Part shown: one piece after another, positions 36,891 to 46,552 of the stretch
How positions within the stretch are numbered: position 1 is the first letter of the stretch
Layout: every line of letters starts with the position of its first letter
Assembly (NCBI GenBank): GCA_014360195.1
Contig: JACIXY010000011.1
Location: forward strand, 1-64,000
Reading direction: 5' to 3'
Length of the DNA: 64,000 nt
Origin: Bacillota bacterium
Lineage (GTDB): Bacteria > Bacillota > SHA-98 > UBA4971
Notes under the pieces: model-generated
Told to the model about the DNA's origin: nothing
The model's input: only the letters and a program-made list of their open reading frames with translations
Database searches by the model: none
Translations under genes and position numbers: made by a program

Positions 36891-38051
36891 CTATGTCTCC
36901 TGGTTCGCAACATGGTTCGTAAGCTCCATGACGGATACCGCGAGCACCGCGACTCCGAGTGCAAGAGCCTTCAGGTTGAAGTTAGACCGGGGGTCGTGAA
37001 GACCAGGGGTAAGATCGGCCCCGAGGCCGATGTAGGCCGTCTTAAGTTGGGGCTTGTACTGCCTGTAAAAATGGAAGTCCTCAGCTCCGGGCGTGGTTAT
37101 TCGATCGATCACCCCCGGCTCCCCCAAGACCTTCGAGATCGCTCTCTTTACCGCTGCCACGGTTCCCGGGTCGTAGGCGGCCCCAGGGGTGTGCTTGACT
37201 GACACCGTCTCTACCTGAGCTCCGTTGGCTGAAGCCGCGTGGGACACGACGGCGTCCACCTTCTTTAGCAGCTCGAACGCGGCATCATCATTCTCGGCCC
37301 TCACGTTCACGATGATTACACCAGACTCCGGGATGGTCCCGGCCGCACCGCCCCCCGCGTGCAGGCCCACGACGTTTACGGTGGCACATAGCAGCGGGTC
37401 AGGTTTTATGCCGTTCACCGCAAGGGCCGATGCCGCAACAGCGTCTGCTGCGTTCACGCCGAGGTGTGGTCTGCCGCTGTGGGCTGCCTTGCCGGTGACC
37501 CTGTACCGAACCGTAAGACCCGCTGAGTGCTGCAGGGATGGAGTTGCCTTGCCAAAGGGACACTCTGTCGCCGGCCGCAGGTGTATCCCCACCAGCACCG
37601 ACACGTCGTTTACCACGCCGGCCTCAGCCATTCTCCTGGCCCCGAGCCCGGTCTCCTCTGCCGGCTGGAATATCAGTTTCAGGTGTCCTTCGGCCTGTGG
37701 ACAACACCTGGAAAAGATTTCGCCGGCCCACAGAACCATCGTCGAGTGCGCGTCGTGACCGCACGAATGGATGAACGTCTTCTTGCCGTCGACCTCGTGT
37801 TCCATCGCATCCATGTCAGCCCGCAAAGCGACTACGGGCTGTGTGAGTCGGCCCAGGGTAGCTACGACGCCGGTTTCCGCAACGCCAGACTCCACCCGGA
37901 AGCCGGCAGCGCCAAGCCTGCCGGCTATGTATGCGGAGGTCTTGCGCTCCTCGAACGGCCCCTCGGGTGTTGAGTGCAGAGTTCGATATGTTTCCACGAT
38001 CTCGCTTTCGGATTCCCGGATCTCCTCGAGGATCCTGCTTTCATCCATCAT
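36891..38051 (-). CDS. M20-family amidohydrolase (AmhX/HipO-like)
   Basis: The protein is a two-zinc peptidase or amidohydrolase of the M20D group that removes acyl or amino-acid groups. Landmarks are ALRADMDAM (about residue 75), HSCGHDAHSTM (about 93), the catalytic QPAEETGLGARRM and GIHLRPATECPFG, and the dimerisation-domain KAAHSGRPHLGVNA. The C-terminal TPGAEDFHFY supplies the last ligand region. ATG at 38051 overlaps the kinase stop as ATGA and has GGGGAAGGA upstream, so the genes are coupled. With a BadF-type kinase it may deacylate amino-sugar derivatives or peptides from cell-wall recycling. Confidence 0.88.
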   Translation of the reverse strand: MMDESRILEEIRESESEIVETYRTLHSTPEGPFEERKTSAYIAGRLGAAGFRVESGVAETGVVATLGRLTQPVVALRADMDAMEHEVDGKKTFIHSCGHDAHSTMVLWAGEIFSRCCPQAEGHLKLIFQPAEETGLGARRMAEAGVVNDVSVLVGIHLRPATECPFGKATPSLQHSAGLTVRYRVTGKAAHSGRPHLGVNAADAVAASALAVNGIKPDPLLCATVNVVGLHAGGGAAGTIPESGVIIVNVRAENDDAAFELLKKVDAVVSHAASANGAQVETVSVKHTPGAAYDPGTVAAVKRAISKVLGEPGVIDRITTPGAEDFHFYRQYKPQLKTAYIGLGADLTPGLHDPRSNFNLKALALGVAVLAVSVMELTNHVANQET

Positions 38052-39070
38052 TGGTCCTTCCCCTTGCACGTCGCATCTCCCACTGGAAGCCCGTATTCGA
38101 GGCAGCCCCTAGCCATGTTCGACAGAACCACGTCATCCACCGCGCGGCCGACCTTCTGGAAGGCGATCATCAAGGCCCCTATTACGGCCGGAAAGCGTGG
38201 GCTCACTATCCTCGCCGACGGAGCCGCCCGAAGGACTTCAGACCTGAAGGGATCGATTACGAGTTCCCCGGCTTTGAAGACGCTCCCGCAGGGCGCCACG
38301 TCGAATTCCTCGTCTCCAAATCCAAGCGCCTTCACCACCGCAACGACGGATAGCCCGAGTTCCCTCCCGGCACTTCGGAGGATGTCCACCGATACAGCAT
38401 CACCCTCATATGCTGAGGCGACTACAAGTGGCGCGAATGACGCGACGTCCTTTGCCCTTGTCTCAGAGCGATACAGCACGCTTCTGAGTTCATCGGGCGT
38501 CTTCAACCCATAATGAGTAAGCGCCTTCTCCACGAGAATGGTATAATTCCCCCGCCCATCGTGCGCCCTCGCAACCGCGGTAAGCCCTCTCCTTCCGATG
38601 TCATACCCGCTGCCCTCGTCTCCTATGAGGTAACCCCAGCCTCCTGCTCTTACCCTTCTTCCCGTCCGATCGATCCCCACTGCGATGCTTCCCGTGCCGG
38701 ATATCACGACAACGCCCCAGCTCTTCGCGGTGGCGCCGACTAACGCAGCAACCGCATCGTTCTCGAGCACGATGTCGTCCGCCGGCACAACCTCGGTTGC
38801 CACACTCGCGGCGATCGTACTCTGTCCGGTAAGCCCAACCCCCGCCAACGCGAGACACGCCGCGCTTACCTTGCGCGGTGCGATCCCTGCCTGTGAAAGG
38901 ACATTTCCCACCACGCACCTCAGGACCTCTCTCAGGGCCTCTTCACCGCCAGGAAGCGAAAGATGGTTTGACGGGCCGCCGACCGAAAAGGCGAGGATGC
39001 GACCATCCTCGTCGCAGAGCACGCATGCCGTCTTCGTGCCTCCGCCGTCCAATCCCAAGAAAAAGCGCAT
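38048..39070 (-). CDS. BadF/BadG-type kinase, probable N-acetylglucosamine kinase
   Basis: The ASKHA-fold protein starts with the phosphate motif LGLDGGGTKTACVL and has the second loop GVVVISGTGSIAVGIDR near residue 115, followed by GGWGYLIGDEGSGYDIGRRG, a signature of GlcNAc/MurNAc kinases of this family. I start at the ATG at 39070, giving the usual position for the GGGTKT motif; an ATG at 39085 has no ribosome site. The phosphorylated product could feed the SIS protein encoded in the same larger block. It overlaps the M20 gene by 4 bases. Confidence 0.88.
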   Translation of the reverse strand: MRFFLGLDGGGTKTACVLCDEDGRILAFSVGGPSNHLSLPGGEEALREVLRCVVGNVLSQAGIAPRKVSAACLALAGVGLTGQSTIAASVATEVVPADDIVLENDAVAALVGATAKSWGVVVISGTGSIAVGIDRTGRRVRAGGWGYLIGDEGSGYDIGRRGLTAVARAHDGRGNYTILVEKALTHYGLKTPDELRSVLYRSETRAKDVASFAPLVVASAYEGDAVSVDILRSAGRELGLSVVAVVKALGFGDEEFDVAPCGSVFKAGELVIDPFRSEVLRAAPSARIVSPRFPAVIGALMIAFQKVGRAVDDVVLSNMARGCLEYGLPVGDATCKGKDQ

Positions 39071-39179
39071 ATCTGCAGCCCCCATGCCGACGACTCACTT
39101 TGGCCAAGTCCAACCACAGAAGAGTCGGTCATCAGAAGAGGTGGTCCTCCCATGTCAGCTTGCTTGCGCCATTACGCCG

Positions 39180-39819
39180 CTAAATGTAGTTTAACCCCGG
39201 GACCGGGAGCGGCACCGGGAAAGCCCTCTCCAGGAAACGTTTCGCCCTGCCGCGCGGGGCAATAGCCTCAAACTCTTCCATGGTGATCCCGCCGAAAATC
39301 AACCGGGTGAGGTGCTGCCGGCTCGGTATCTCGATTAGTTCATCGCCCGCGCGCAGGGTCCACCGCATCTCCTCACCCTCGGACGCACCGGATTCTCCCA
39401 CCGTAAACACGTCTCTGCCAGGACGCATGCAGGTTCGCTCCTCGATGTATGACGACAGCCTCTCCAGGAGAGTCCTGAAGTTCGTGACGTAGAGAGTGTG
39501 CCCAGCGCGCCAGCCCGCGACCCCGGTACTCGGGTCTCGTGCATACCGACCCTATTGACCCGACTGGGAGCGGATGACCCTCTACCAGGATTGTCTGGTG
39601 GAGGCATCCCACGAGCGAAACGAGCCTTCCACCCTCAGAGAACACCCGCAACTCCCCGACATTGTCCGCCGAGAAGAGTAGCGGAAACTGGAGCCCCATG
39701 CTTGTGCCACCGGGATCGAAGACCTCGGTTGAGAGAGCAACTGCTTCCGGCAACTCCTCAACCGTAAGGCTCCGAGGGCCCTCGAGACTTGCGACGTCCC
39801 CTTCCCAGGCGCCTACCAC
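39180..39819 (-). pseudogene. Eis-like GNAT acetyltransferase, deleted and frameshifted
   Basis: From 39819 the first frame gives an Eis-type GNAT N-terminus (LPEAVALSTEVF, then VGSIGSVCTRPEYRGRGLARWAHSL, the acetyl-CoA motif). Soon after, the frame becomes unrelated and ends at 39373. In another frame from about 39500 to 39180 the family's C-terminus is visible (FRTLLERLSSYIEER, MRWTLRAGD, ending LPVPGLNYI). The middle ~150 residues are missing and the two ends are in different frames, so the gene has suffered a deletion with a frameshift. It is not expected to be active. Confidence 0.8.
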
Positions 39820-40119
39820 GGCCTCGTCACTCCCTTACATGCGCGCAACCTGGCTAGGACATTATCCAAATCCGCCCGGGCTCCTTCTCCCCACGACTGT
39901 GCTATCACACCCGTGGATGCCGAGGAACCCGGGCGTGGCGAACTCGATTGTTGACGACGTGTCTGGAAGAGCCCGCAGATAGAGCCGGGTCGCCGCACAC
40001 TCAGCAATTCTATCCGGGCAACCTTTCCGGAAAAGGCCCAACAGAATGCAACCAGCGCAGCCCTGCCCTTTCCGAAACCCCTTAACTGAGGCATGTCTGT
40101 GATGCTTGCTCACAGTCAC
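39820..40119. other. Non-coding gap before the GNAT pseudogene
   Basis: These 300 bases hold a short imperfect hairpin (CCTTTCCGGAAAAGG, near 40021-40036) but no gene or T-run terminator that I can support. Confidence 0.5.
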
Positions 40120-40989
40120 TCAGAATCGTATTGCCAATGACAGGCGATGCACATCGGGCAACACCTCATGGGTCTGGTACGCGTAGTCGAACGCGAAGAC
40201 CCCCGATCTGACCCCAAGGCCAGCAGTTAGGCAGGCTTGACCGTCCCTGAAGATCGCGCCCCCGCGGAACGTGAAATTATCCAGGACATACTCAGCACCA
40301 ACCCGGGTTGTTCCGTCACTCTCGTAGTCGGCCGCGACTCGGAAGTTCTGGAGGACATCCGTAGATACTCCGGCAACGAAGCTCCTCTCGAATGCATCGT
40401 ACCTCCCATTGGAGTAGCCAACGCCCCCCGCAAGGTTGCGCCCGACTGCTGCCAGCCTTACTCTGTTACCCACGTACAGAGTCCCCACGTCCGCCGTAAG
40501 TCCGGACCCGCTGACGTCGGCAAATCGCTGAGAGTACTGCTTCAGGGTGATACCAAGCGCAAGCCCCTGAAACCTAGCAGCGCCGGCTAGCAGGATGGCC
40601 CCCTCTGACGCGTGGAAGAGCTCGGTAGGATTGCCAAACTCGTCAGTGCCCTGTATATCGCCGGATGAAAGCGTGAGGACGGCCGCTCCGAGATTGTGCT
40701 TTGCGTAGCCAATACCGAAATAGCCCGCAATGCCAGATTGAACGTGATAAGCTGATACAAGGCCTGAAGTAGTAAGGTACGCGAGGCCGGCCGGGTTGTA
40801 GTAGACTGCTGCCGCATCGTCTGCGAGACTTACAAAAGCGTCAGCCATCCCAGCAGCACGTGCTCCGAGCCCTAGCTTGAGAGATGCGCCCGTCCCTTCG
40901 TAGCCACTGCTCTGGGCCGCCACATGGACTGTGGAACCCACAACGAGAAGACACGTCAACAAGATTGCCGGAACCCATCTGGTTTTCAT
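40120..40989 (-). CDS. PorV/PorQ-family outer-membrane beta-barrel protein
   Basis: A signal peptide (residues 1-26, ending VAAQSS) precedes a barrel of alternating hydrophobic strands. The start of the mature protein, LGLGARAAGMADAFVSLADDAAAVYYNPAGLAYL, is the hallmark of the PorV/PorQ family. The last residues RLSLAIRF end in Phe, the signal for outer-membrane insertion. In Bacteroidetes PorV serves type IX secretion. It lies 93 bp after a gene for a secreted protein with a type-IX-like C-terminal domain. GGGGGTG precedes the ATG. Such a barrel implies an outer membrane. Confidence 0.87.
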   Translation of the reverse strand: MKTRWVPAILLTCLLVVGSTVHVAAQSSGYEGTGASLKLGLGARAAGMADAFVSLADDAAAVYYNPAGLAYLTTSGLVSAYHVQSGIAGYFGIGYAKHNLGAAVLTLSSGDIQGTDEFGNPTELFHASEGAILLAGAARFQGLALGITLKQYSQRFADVSGSGLTADVGTLYVGNRVRLAAVGRNLAGGVGYSNGRYDAFERSFVAGVSTDVLQNFRVAADYESDGTTRVGAEYVLDNFTFRGGAIFRDGQACLTAGLGVRSGVFAFDYAYQTHEVLPDVHRLSLAIRF

Positions 40990-41082
40990 CTTCGCACCCC
41001 CGGACCAGCTATGCTAAACGGATATCCACTGCTCGTGGCAAACCGTTGTGGACAAAACGCAGCTTCCACTGCGATGGTCTTG

Positions 41083-42555
41083 CTACGGGCGGATCGCCAG
41101 ACGCTGCGGCCTTGACGGCGCCTCACCGGGGATGACAACAGTGAACACGTAGACCCCGGGCGCAAGCCGCGCCCCGCTTGACGTGGTCAGATTCCACTCG
41201 ATGGACCCCTTGCCCGATGCGAGCTTGGCGCTGTACACAAGCCGACCTGCGATGTCATAGATACATAGAGTGCCGGCTTCGGGGATGTCGTACCAAAACG
41301 TGACCCGCTCCGATGCCGGGTTCGGACCAACGGTGATCCTCTCATCCAAGCTCACCCAGGGGCCGATTTCACCTAGCGCCTGATTGACGGCCCTCCATTC
41401 TTCGCTGCTGATGTCCCCATACTTGAAGAGAACAAAGCCGTCTGCTCCCGACAGACGAGCGGCTTTCACAGCGTCGGCCAGGTCCTGAGGGGTAACCTTG
41501 CCGTAAGCCTGGATACCGGCATAAACCCTCGGCTTTCCGTTGCTCTCCGCAATGGCACCCTGCGTCACGGTCCCGACCCAGGCAGGCGTCTTGCCGTAGT
41601 CGGCATGATAAGCCATGGGACAAATGAAATCGTAGGGCTCCGCATCACAGTACCTCTGCGCATAGTGACAGAGCGCATACGTTCTGGAATCGGCAAGCGC
41701 ACCCTCGGGCATCAGGCTTGCGGAGAATGCGGCATTCGGCTTCAGCTGCTTCACGACACTGCGCATGCTTTCTATCGCCGCTCTCACCTCGTCTGCGCGC
41801 ATGTCCATCCACGCCTTGACGTCGCGATGCTCTGGGTAATCCTCCCGTTCATAAGCACGGAAGACGTATTCAGGATCCTTAGGTCCGTAGGGACCGTCGT
41901 AGAAGGTCTTAGCAATGGCCTCTCTCACCCGCTCGATGTCGATACCCAAGTTGGCGGCTTTTTCGTAATGGTGGGGGCAGAAACAGTACACCGCGTGTCC
42001 ATACCGTATGTAATCCAAGTGAATGCCATCCACGTCGTAATTCTCGAGGACTTCCCGGATCATCGCACAGGTATACTCGAGGTGCGCTTGAGAATCGGGA
42101 CACACTTTGCCGTCAGCGATCTCAAAGGGTGTATCTCCCTCAGCCGGCCTCCCCCGGTGCCACACGCGGGCCTCCGGGTGGGCATCTGTGTACGCCTTGT
42201 CCTGGTTGAAGACGAACCACGCATGGACCTCAATGCCTCTCGGATGGCAAGCCGCTATCATCTCGGCGAGCGCATCACGGTTGGGATCAGCAAGCGGAGC
42301 AAGGCTGCTTTTGTAGCCCGCTGTCCCGGCAGTCCCTCTCACGAGCAGAAACACCACGTTCACATGGTTTGCTTCCAAATCCTTGGCTATCGACTCCGCA
42401 CCTAACTCTCGCACAGTGCTCCCCCACAGCCACACTCCTCTGACCCCGTATTCCTGATGACCTGCGGCAGCAGGCACAGTCATGCGTGGGCCCAATGCCA
42501 CGAGCAAGAAAGCCGCCATGAGGACTATAGAGACTCTCCGAAGAACTCCCGTCAT
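41083..42555 (-). CDS. Secreted GHL10-type glycosidase-like protein with FlgD/type-IX-like C-terminal domain
   Basis: After a signal peptide (about residues 1-31), a TIM-barrel region like the putative glycosyl hydrolases of Pfam GHL10 runs to about residue 400 (GVRGVWLWGSTVREL, then GIEVHAWFVFN, DGIHLDYIRYG and FICPMAYHADYG). The final ~85 residues form a beta domain with GPNPASERVTFWYDIPEAG, IYDIAGRLVY and LAPGVYVFTVV. This is the pattern of FlgD-like or type IX sorting domains. The exported enzyme probably acts on a glycan outside the inner membrane. ATG at 42555 has AAGGAGGG 11 bases upstream. Confidence 0.85.
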   Translation of the reverse strand: MTGVLRRVSIVLMAAFLLVALGPRMTVPAAAGHQEYGVRGVWLWGSTVRELGAESIAKDLEANHVNVVFLLVRGTAGTAGYKSSLAPLADPNRDALAEMIAACHPRGIEVHAWFVFNQDKAYTDAHPEARVWHRGRPAEGDTPFEIADGKVCPDSQAHLEYTCAMIREVLENYDVDGIHLDYIRYGHAVYCFCPHHYEKAANLGIDIERVREAIAKTFYDGPYGPKDPEYVFRAYEREDYPEHRDVKAWMDMRADEVRAAIESMRSVVKQLKPNAAFSASLMPEGALADSRTYALCHYAQRYCDAEPYDFICPMAYHADYGKTPAWVGTVTQGAIAESNGKPRVYAGIQAYGKVTPQDLADAVKAARLSGADGFVLFKYGDISSEEWRAVNQALGEIGPWVSLDERITVGPNPASERVTFWYDIPEAGTLCIYDIAGRLVYSAKLASGKGSIEWNLTTSSGARLAPGVYVFTVVIPGEAPSRPQRLAIRP

Positions 42556-42761
42556 AACATGGTACCCTCCTTTTCCGAAGCAACGTTTCGATAAACGCGG
42601 GTCGCATGCAGCCCCACGTCGACGGGTCTGACCCTCTCACCGCGTCCCGAGGTCACACCGCACTTCAAAGACCTACCCGCGTGTCCGTGAAAACCAAGAT
42701 TACTCTCCTACCCCTCCTCCCTCCTCGACAAACTCCTAACCCCTCCCAGACGGTGAACAGA

Positions 42762-44444
42762 TCAGAACTGGACGCCGTGCCCTCTCGGGTACATCCCCGG
42801 GATTGCGACCGGAAGCCTGCCCTGGGGACGTATCTCGCCAAACATGACTTCTGCCGCTGCCCTTATAGAGCAATCGCGATACCCGTACGTGACCAGATAA
42901 GTCTGCACCTCGGGATATGCTCGCAAGTCGTATGGGTTTCTGATGGCAAGAGCCACGATAGGCTTACCCGTCTCCATCAGGGCCTCCACCAGAGAGCCCT
43001 GAGCTTTCTCGTCCGCCGGGGTCTTACAGGACGTCGCCACGATGACCACGTCAGCCTCGAGTGCCGCAGCCACAGCGCGATGGATATCCTCGGCGGTCGG
43101 TCGCAAAGGGACGCCCACCTCTTTCGTGCGAGGACAACGGGATCTGACAGCTTCCCCAAGCACACTGACTGTCTCCCGAACATCTTCTGCCCGCAAGAGC
43201 GGCATGGTTGAGGGATACACGACCACATACGTGTTGCTGGCGGACGGTGCTAGAGGCAGCAAGCCCTGGTGGTCCCTGACAACCGTGATGGAGGCTCGAG
43301 CGACCTCTTGCTCTATGAGCCTGTGTTCCTTGCAACCTACTGTGTCCAGCCCCCTGCCGTACCCGGCCTCAGCCCTTTCGAAGCTGCCGAGCCAGCTCAT
43401 CTTGGCATGAAGGATCCGGCGCACTGATTCATCGATCCGCGCACTCGGAATCGTGCCGTCTTCCACGGCCGCTACGAGCGCGTCAATTGCCTGTCTCTGA
43501 ACAGCCAGCGTGTGACACATCAAGACGATGTCGGCACCGGCGTTTACAGCTGCCACAGCAGCTTGCCCAGGCCCGTAGTTGTCCTTAATAGCCCGCATCT
43601 CCAGGCAATCCGTAACGATGATCCCGTCAAACTGGAGCTTACGACGGAGAAGCCCTGTCAGGATGTCCGGCGACAGGGTTGCCGGGACACCCTGAGGACC
43701 ACCAAGCGCCGGGTAGACGATGTGGGCGGTCATGATCGCAGGCACACCTGCCTTAATGGCCGCAACGTACGGCACGAGATCGACCTTTTCCAGATCGTCG
43801 CGGGAGAAACTTATCGTTGGTAGGTCCTCGTGAGTGTCATACTTAGTCCTCCCGTGACCCGGAAAGTGCTTGGCCTCACAGACCACACCCGCGTCGCGGA
43901 ATCCCCGGATCATGGCCTCGGCCAACCGCGACACCTCGTCGGGATCATCCCCAAACGAGCGGACTCCAATAATAGGGTTATCGGGTTCCGCGTTCACGTC
44001 TACAACGGGCGCAGACACGATGTTTATGCCCATAGCGAGAGCCTCGCAACCCATCACGTACGCCGCTTGGTAGGCATGCTGCGTGCTCCCCGTCGCCCCG
44101 ATTGCCATGGCGCCTGGAAAAGCGCAAGCTCCTTCGGTTACCTGCATTACCACGCCGCCTTCGTTGTCCCCATGGATAAACAGGGGTGCAATGGCTCCTG
44201 CGGAGCGGGCTGTCCTCTGTAGTGCGGTCGTGAGGGCCTTCATCGATTCAGGAGTCCTTGCGTTTCTTGCGAGGACTACAACCCCGCCAACACCGGGGTC
44301 CCGAAGGAGTTGTTTGAGACCGGAAGGAAGCTCGCCATCAAAAGGCTCCGGAAAGCCGACCATCACCATTTGGCCTACTTTTTGCCGCACATCCATAGAG
44401 TGCAGCATCCGTTCAATGCTCATGCTGCCGTTCGCGCTCTCCAT
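42762..44444 (-). CDS. nagZ: GH3 beta-N-acetylhexosaminidase, NagZ-like
   Basis: The enzyme would cleave terminal beta-linked GlcNAc from oligosaccharides or muropeptides. The barrel shows FIHGDNEGGVVMQV, then KHFPGHGRTKYDTHEDLP (near residue 190), the NagZ-type catalytic His/Asp loop, and TDCLEMRAI with the nucleophile aspartate. A C-terminal alpha/beta domain follows, making it longer than single-domain NagZ. No signal peptide is seen, so it acts in the cytoplasm on imported sugars. I start at ATG 44444, which has AAAAGGA upstream, not the longer frame from 44519. It follows the ABC permease genes. Confidence 0.9.
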   Translation of the reverse strand: MESANGSMSIERMLHSMDVRQKVGQMVMVGFPEPFDGELPSGLKQLLRDPGVGGVVVLARNARTPESMKALTTALQRTARSAGAIAPLFIHGDNEGGVVMQVTEGACAFPGAMAIGATGSTQHAYQAAYVMGCEALAMGINIVSAPVVDVNAEPDNPIIGVRSFGDDPDEVSRLAEAMIRGFRDAGVVCEAKHFPGHGRTKYDTHEDLPTISFSRDDLEKVDLVPYVAAIKAGVPAIMTAHIVYPALGGPQGVPATLSPDILTGLLRRKLQFDGIIVTDCLEMRAIKDNYGPGQAAVAAVNAGADIVLMCHTLAVQRQAIDALVAAVEDGTIPSARIDESVRRILHAKMSWLGSFERAEAGYGRGLDTVGCKEHRLIEQEVARASITVVRDHQGLLPLAPSASNTYVVVYPSTMPLLRAEDVRETVSVLGEAVRSRCPRTKEVGVPLRPTAEDIHRAVAAALEADVVIVATSCKTPADEKAQGSLVEALMETGKPIVALAIRNPYDLRAYPEVQTYLVTYGYRDCSIRAAAEVMFGEIRPQGRLPVAIPGMYPRGHGVQF

Positions 44445-44584
44445 AGTGTCCTTTTCCACCTCGCTCGGCGTCCCCGACGCGGAACGCTTTCCCTCGGAGT
44501 TGCAGCTTACTTCCGGCAAGCACCCCGGAAGCAGTTCCCCAAAACCTTATCTGGAGGGCTCTTCACACCTACCCGGCCTCACGA

Positions 44585-45445
44585 TCAGCCCTTCAGTGAA
44601 CCCATAACAATGCCCTTTTGGAACATGTTCTGCATCGACAGGTACACGATAACTATAGGCAGAGTTGCAAGCGTCATCCCCGCGCATAGCATCCCCCACT
44701 GCGTAACGTTGAGACCTCTGAACATCGTAAGAGCCAGTGGAAGAGTCTTGAGCTTGATGTTGTTGATTATCAACAGCGGCCAAAAGAACAGGTTCCAGGA
44801 CCACATTGCCTTGAATATCGCCATAGTAGCTGTAACCGGCTTCGCGAGGGGAAGCATTATGGACACATACGTGCGGTATGCAGAGCACCCGTCGACCCGG
44901 GCCGCATCTTCGAGGTCCTGGGGAATCGTCTGAAAGAACTGCTTGAACATGAAGATCCCGAAGCCGCTTGCCAAGAATGGGACGATCATGCCCTGATATG
45001 AATCCAGCCACCCTAGTCTGCGAACGACCAGGTACAGCGGAATAGCGATCACGTAAAACGGGATCATCATGGTCCCCAGGGCAAGGTAGAACAGAAGGTC
45101 CTTACCGGGAATCTTCCTTCTGGCCAGAACATAGCCTGCAAGAGAATCTATTATCAGCGCCGGCCCGGTGATGCACACACTTACGATGAGACTATTCAGG
45201 AAGAAGGTGCCAAGGCTCACGGATTCATCAAAGTTCCGGGAGAAGTTCCAGGCCTTCACGTAGTTAGCCAACGTGACTCTCGTCGGGATCAGCCGGTACG
45301 ATATGATGACCGAATCAGGAGTCAGTGAAGTCGAAACCATCCAAAGAAAAGGTGCTGCCATCACAAGCGCGCCGAGGATCAGAACTGCATACTTGAGTAT
45401 CTCCAAGATCAATCCCTGGCTGCGTCCGTTGCTTTTTCCTTTCAA
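44585..45445 (-). CDS. Carbohydrate ABC transporter permease (MalG type)
   Basis: The 286-residue protein has six hydrophobic segments, beginning YAVLILGALVMAAPFLWMVSTSL. The cytoplasmic EAA loop that contacts the ATPase appears as EDAARVDGCSAYRTYVSIMLPLAKP near residue 195. The start is a TTG at 45445, with GGAGGTGAA upstream. It pairs with the permease gene that precedes it by 51 bp. No ATPase is encoded in this cluster, so a shared MsmK/UgpC-type ATPase elsewhere must drive it. The substrate is probably an amino-sugar oligosaccharide, judged from the neighbours. Confidence 0.93.
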   Translation of the reverse strand: MKGKSNGRSQGLILEILKYAVLILGALVMAAPFLWMVSTSLTPDSVIISYRLIPTRVTLANYVKAWNFSRNFDESVSLGTFFLNSLIVSVCITGPALIIDSLAGYVLARRKIPGKDLLFYLALGTMMIPFYVIAIPLYLVVRRLGWLDSYQGMIVPFLASGFGIFMFKQFFQTIPQDLEDAARVDGCSAYRTYVSIMLPLAKPVTATMAIFKAMWSWNLFFWPLLIINNIKLKTLPLALTMFRGLNVTQWGMLCAGMTLATLPIVIVYLSMQNMFQKGIVMGSLKG

Positions 45446-45496
45446 GCCATTTCACCTCCGAGTTGTCGCCGGTAACCATGAGGTCCGAGGCGCCAC

Positions 45497-46471
45497 TTAG
45501 TAGACAATCTCCTCCGCCCGGAAAGCACGGCGCATGGCCCAACTCAGCAACAACAAACCGAGGAACAAAGTAACCGCAAGCGCGCTCGCGTAGCCCATGT
45601 CAAACTCGAAGAACCCCTTTGTGTACAGGAGGTTGATAAGTGTCGTAGTGCTGTAGCCTGGCCCGCCGCCCGTCATGACGTACGTTTGCGTAAACACCTG
45701 GAACGATCCGATGACTTCGGTGACAAGGATGAAGAAGGTTGTCGGTCTGAGCAGGGGAATGGTTATGAACCGGATCTTCTGCCACCCCGTCGCGCCATCG
45801 ATCGCCGCTGCCTCATACAGTTCCAGCGGAATCCCCTGAAGGCCCGCGAGGAAGATGGTCATGACGTAACCCAGTTCCTTCCATACACTCATTATGCATA
45901 CGGAGAGCATTGCAAGTTTGGAATCGGCAAGCCACCCCTTCGGGGGGAAGCCTAAGGCCTTCAACATCTGGTTTGCGAGACCGGCCTCGCTCGCATTGAA
46001 AACCAGCGACCACACGATCGAAGCCGCAACCATCGAGGTGACAACCGGGAGGAAGTAAACCGTTCGTAGAAAGTTCTTCCCGAACAGGTTCTTCTGATCG
46101 AGTAGAAGGGCCAGCGCAAGGCCCAACACCAGGCGTGCCGGCACGGTACCGAGGCTGTACCGGACGGTATTCCAGACCGAAACCCTAAAGACGCTGTCGC
46201 CGAACATCTTCGCAAAGTTCTCGAGCCCAGCGAACTCGGGATGCTTGAGAGACAGGATGCTATAGTCAAACAAGCTCAGGTAGAAGCTCCAGGCTACTGG
46301 TATGAAGATGAACACCAGGAAGACCATGTACGCGGGAGCAATCATAGAGTACGATTCCAAGAGCTCGCCGACCCTGAATAGGAGGGCCCTAGTTCTTCTT
46401 TTCGGCCTTACGACGCCTAGGATCGACGCCGCCTGGACGTTACCACCTGGCGCTCGCGTCGTGTGCTTCAT
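45497..46471 (-). CDS. Carbohydrate ABC transporter permease (MalF type)
   Basis: The 324-residue protein has six hydrophobic segments after a positively charged N-terminus of about 40 residues (MIAPAYMVFLVFIFIPVAWSF is the first). The EAA loop is YEAAAIDGATGWQKIRFITIPLLRP near residue 235. It forms the heterodimeric channel with the MalG-type partner encoded next. The ATG at 46471 follows GGGGGATGA. It starts 81 bases after the binding-protein gene ends. Sequence alone does not tell the sugar. Confidence 0.93.
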   Translation of the reverse strand: MKHTTRAPGGNVQAASILGVVRPKRRTRALLFRVGELLESYSMIAPAYMVFLVFIFIPVAWSFYLSLFDYSILSLKHPEFAGLENFAKMFGDSVFRVSVWNTVRYSLGTVPARLVLGLALALLLDQKNLFGKNFLRTVYFLPVVTSMVAASIVWSLVFNASEAGLANQMLKALGFPPKGWLADSKLAMLSVCIMSVWKELGYVMTIFLAGLQGIPLELYEAAAIDGATGWQKIRFITIPLLRPTTFFILVTEVIGSFQVFTQTYVMTGGGPGYSTTTLINLLYTKGFFEFDMGYASALAVTLFLGLLLLSWAMRRAFRAEEIVY

Positions 46472-46552
46472 CCGTCATCCCCCACTTTCTGGGCTACCGC
46501 CTCCGCCGGGCAGAAGCCCGGCGGAGGCTCTGGCACCACGACCTCTGGTCAC

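Noticed and set aside
36756-37202. 148-codon plus-strand frame at the M20 gene end
   Set aside because: It overlaps the M20 gene antisense for most of its length and has no ribosome site.
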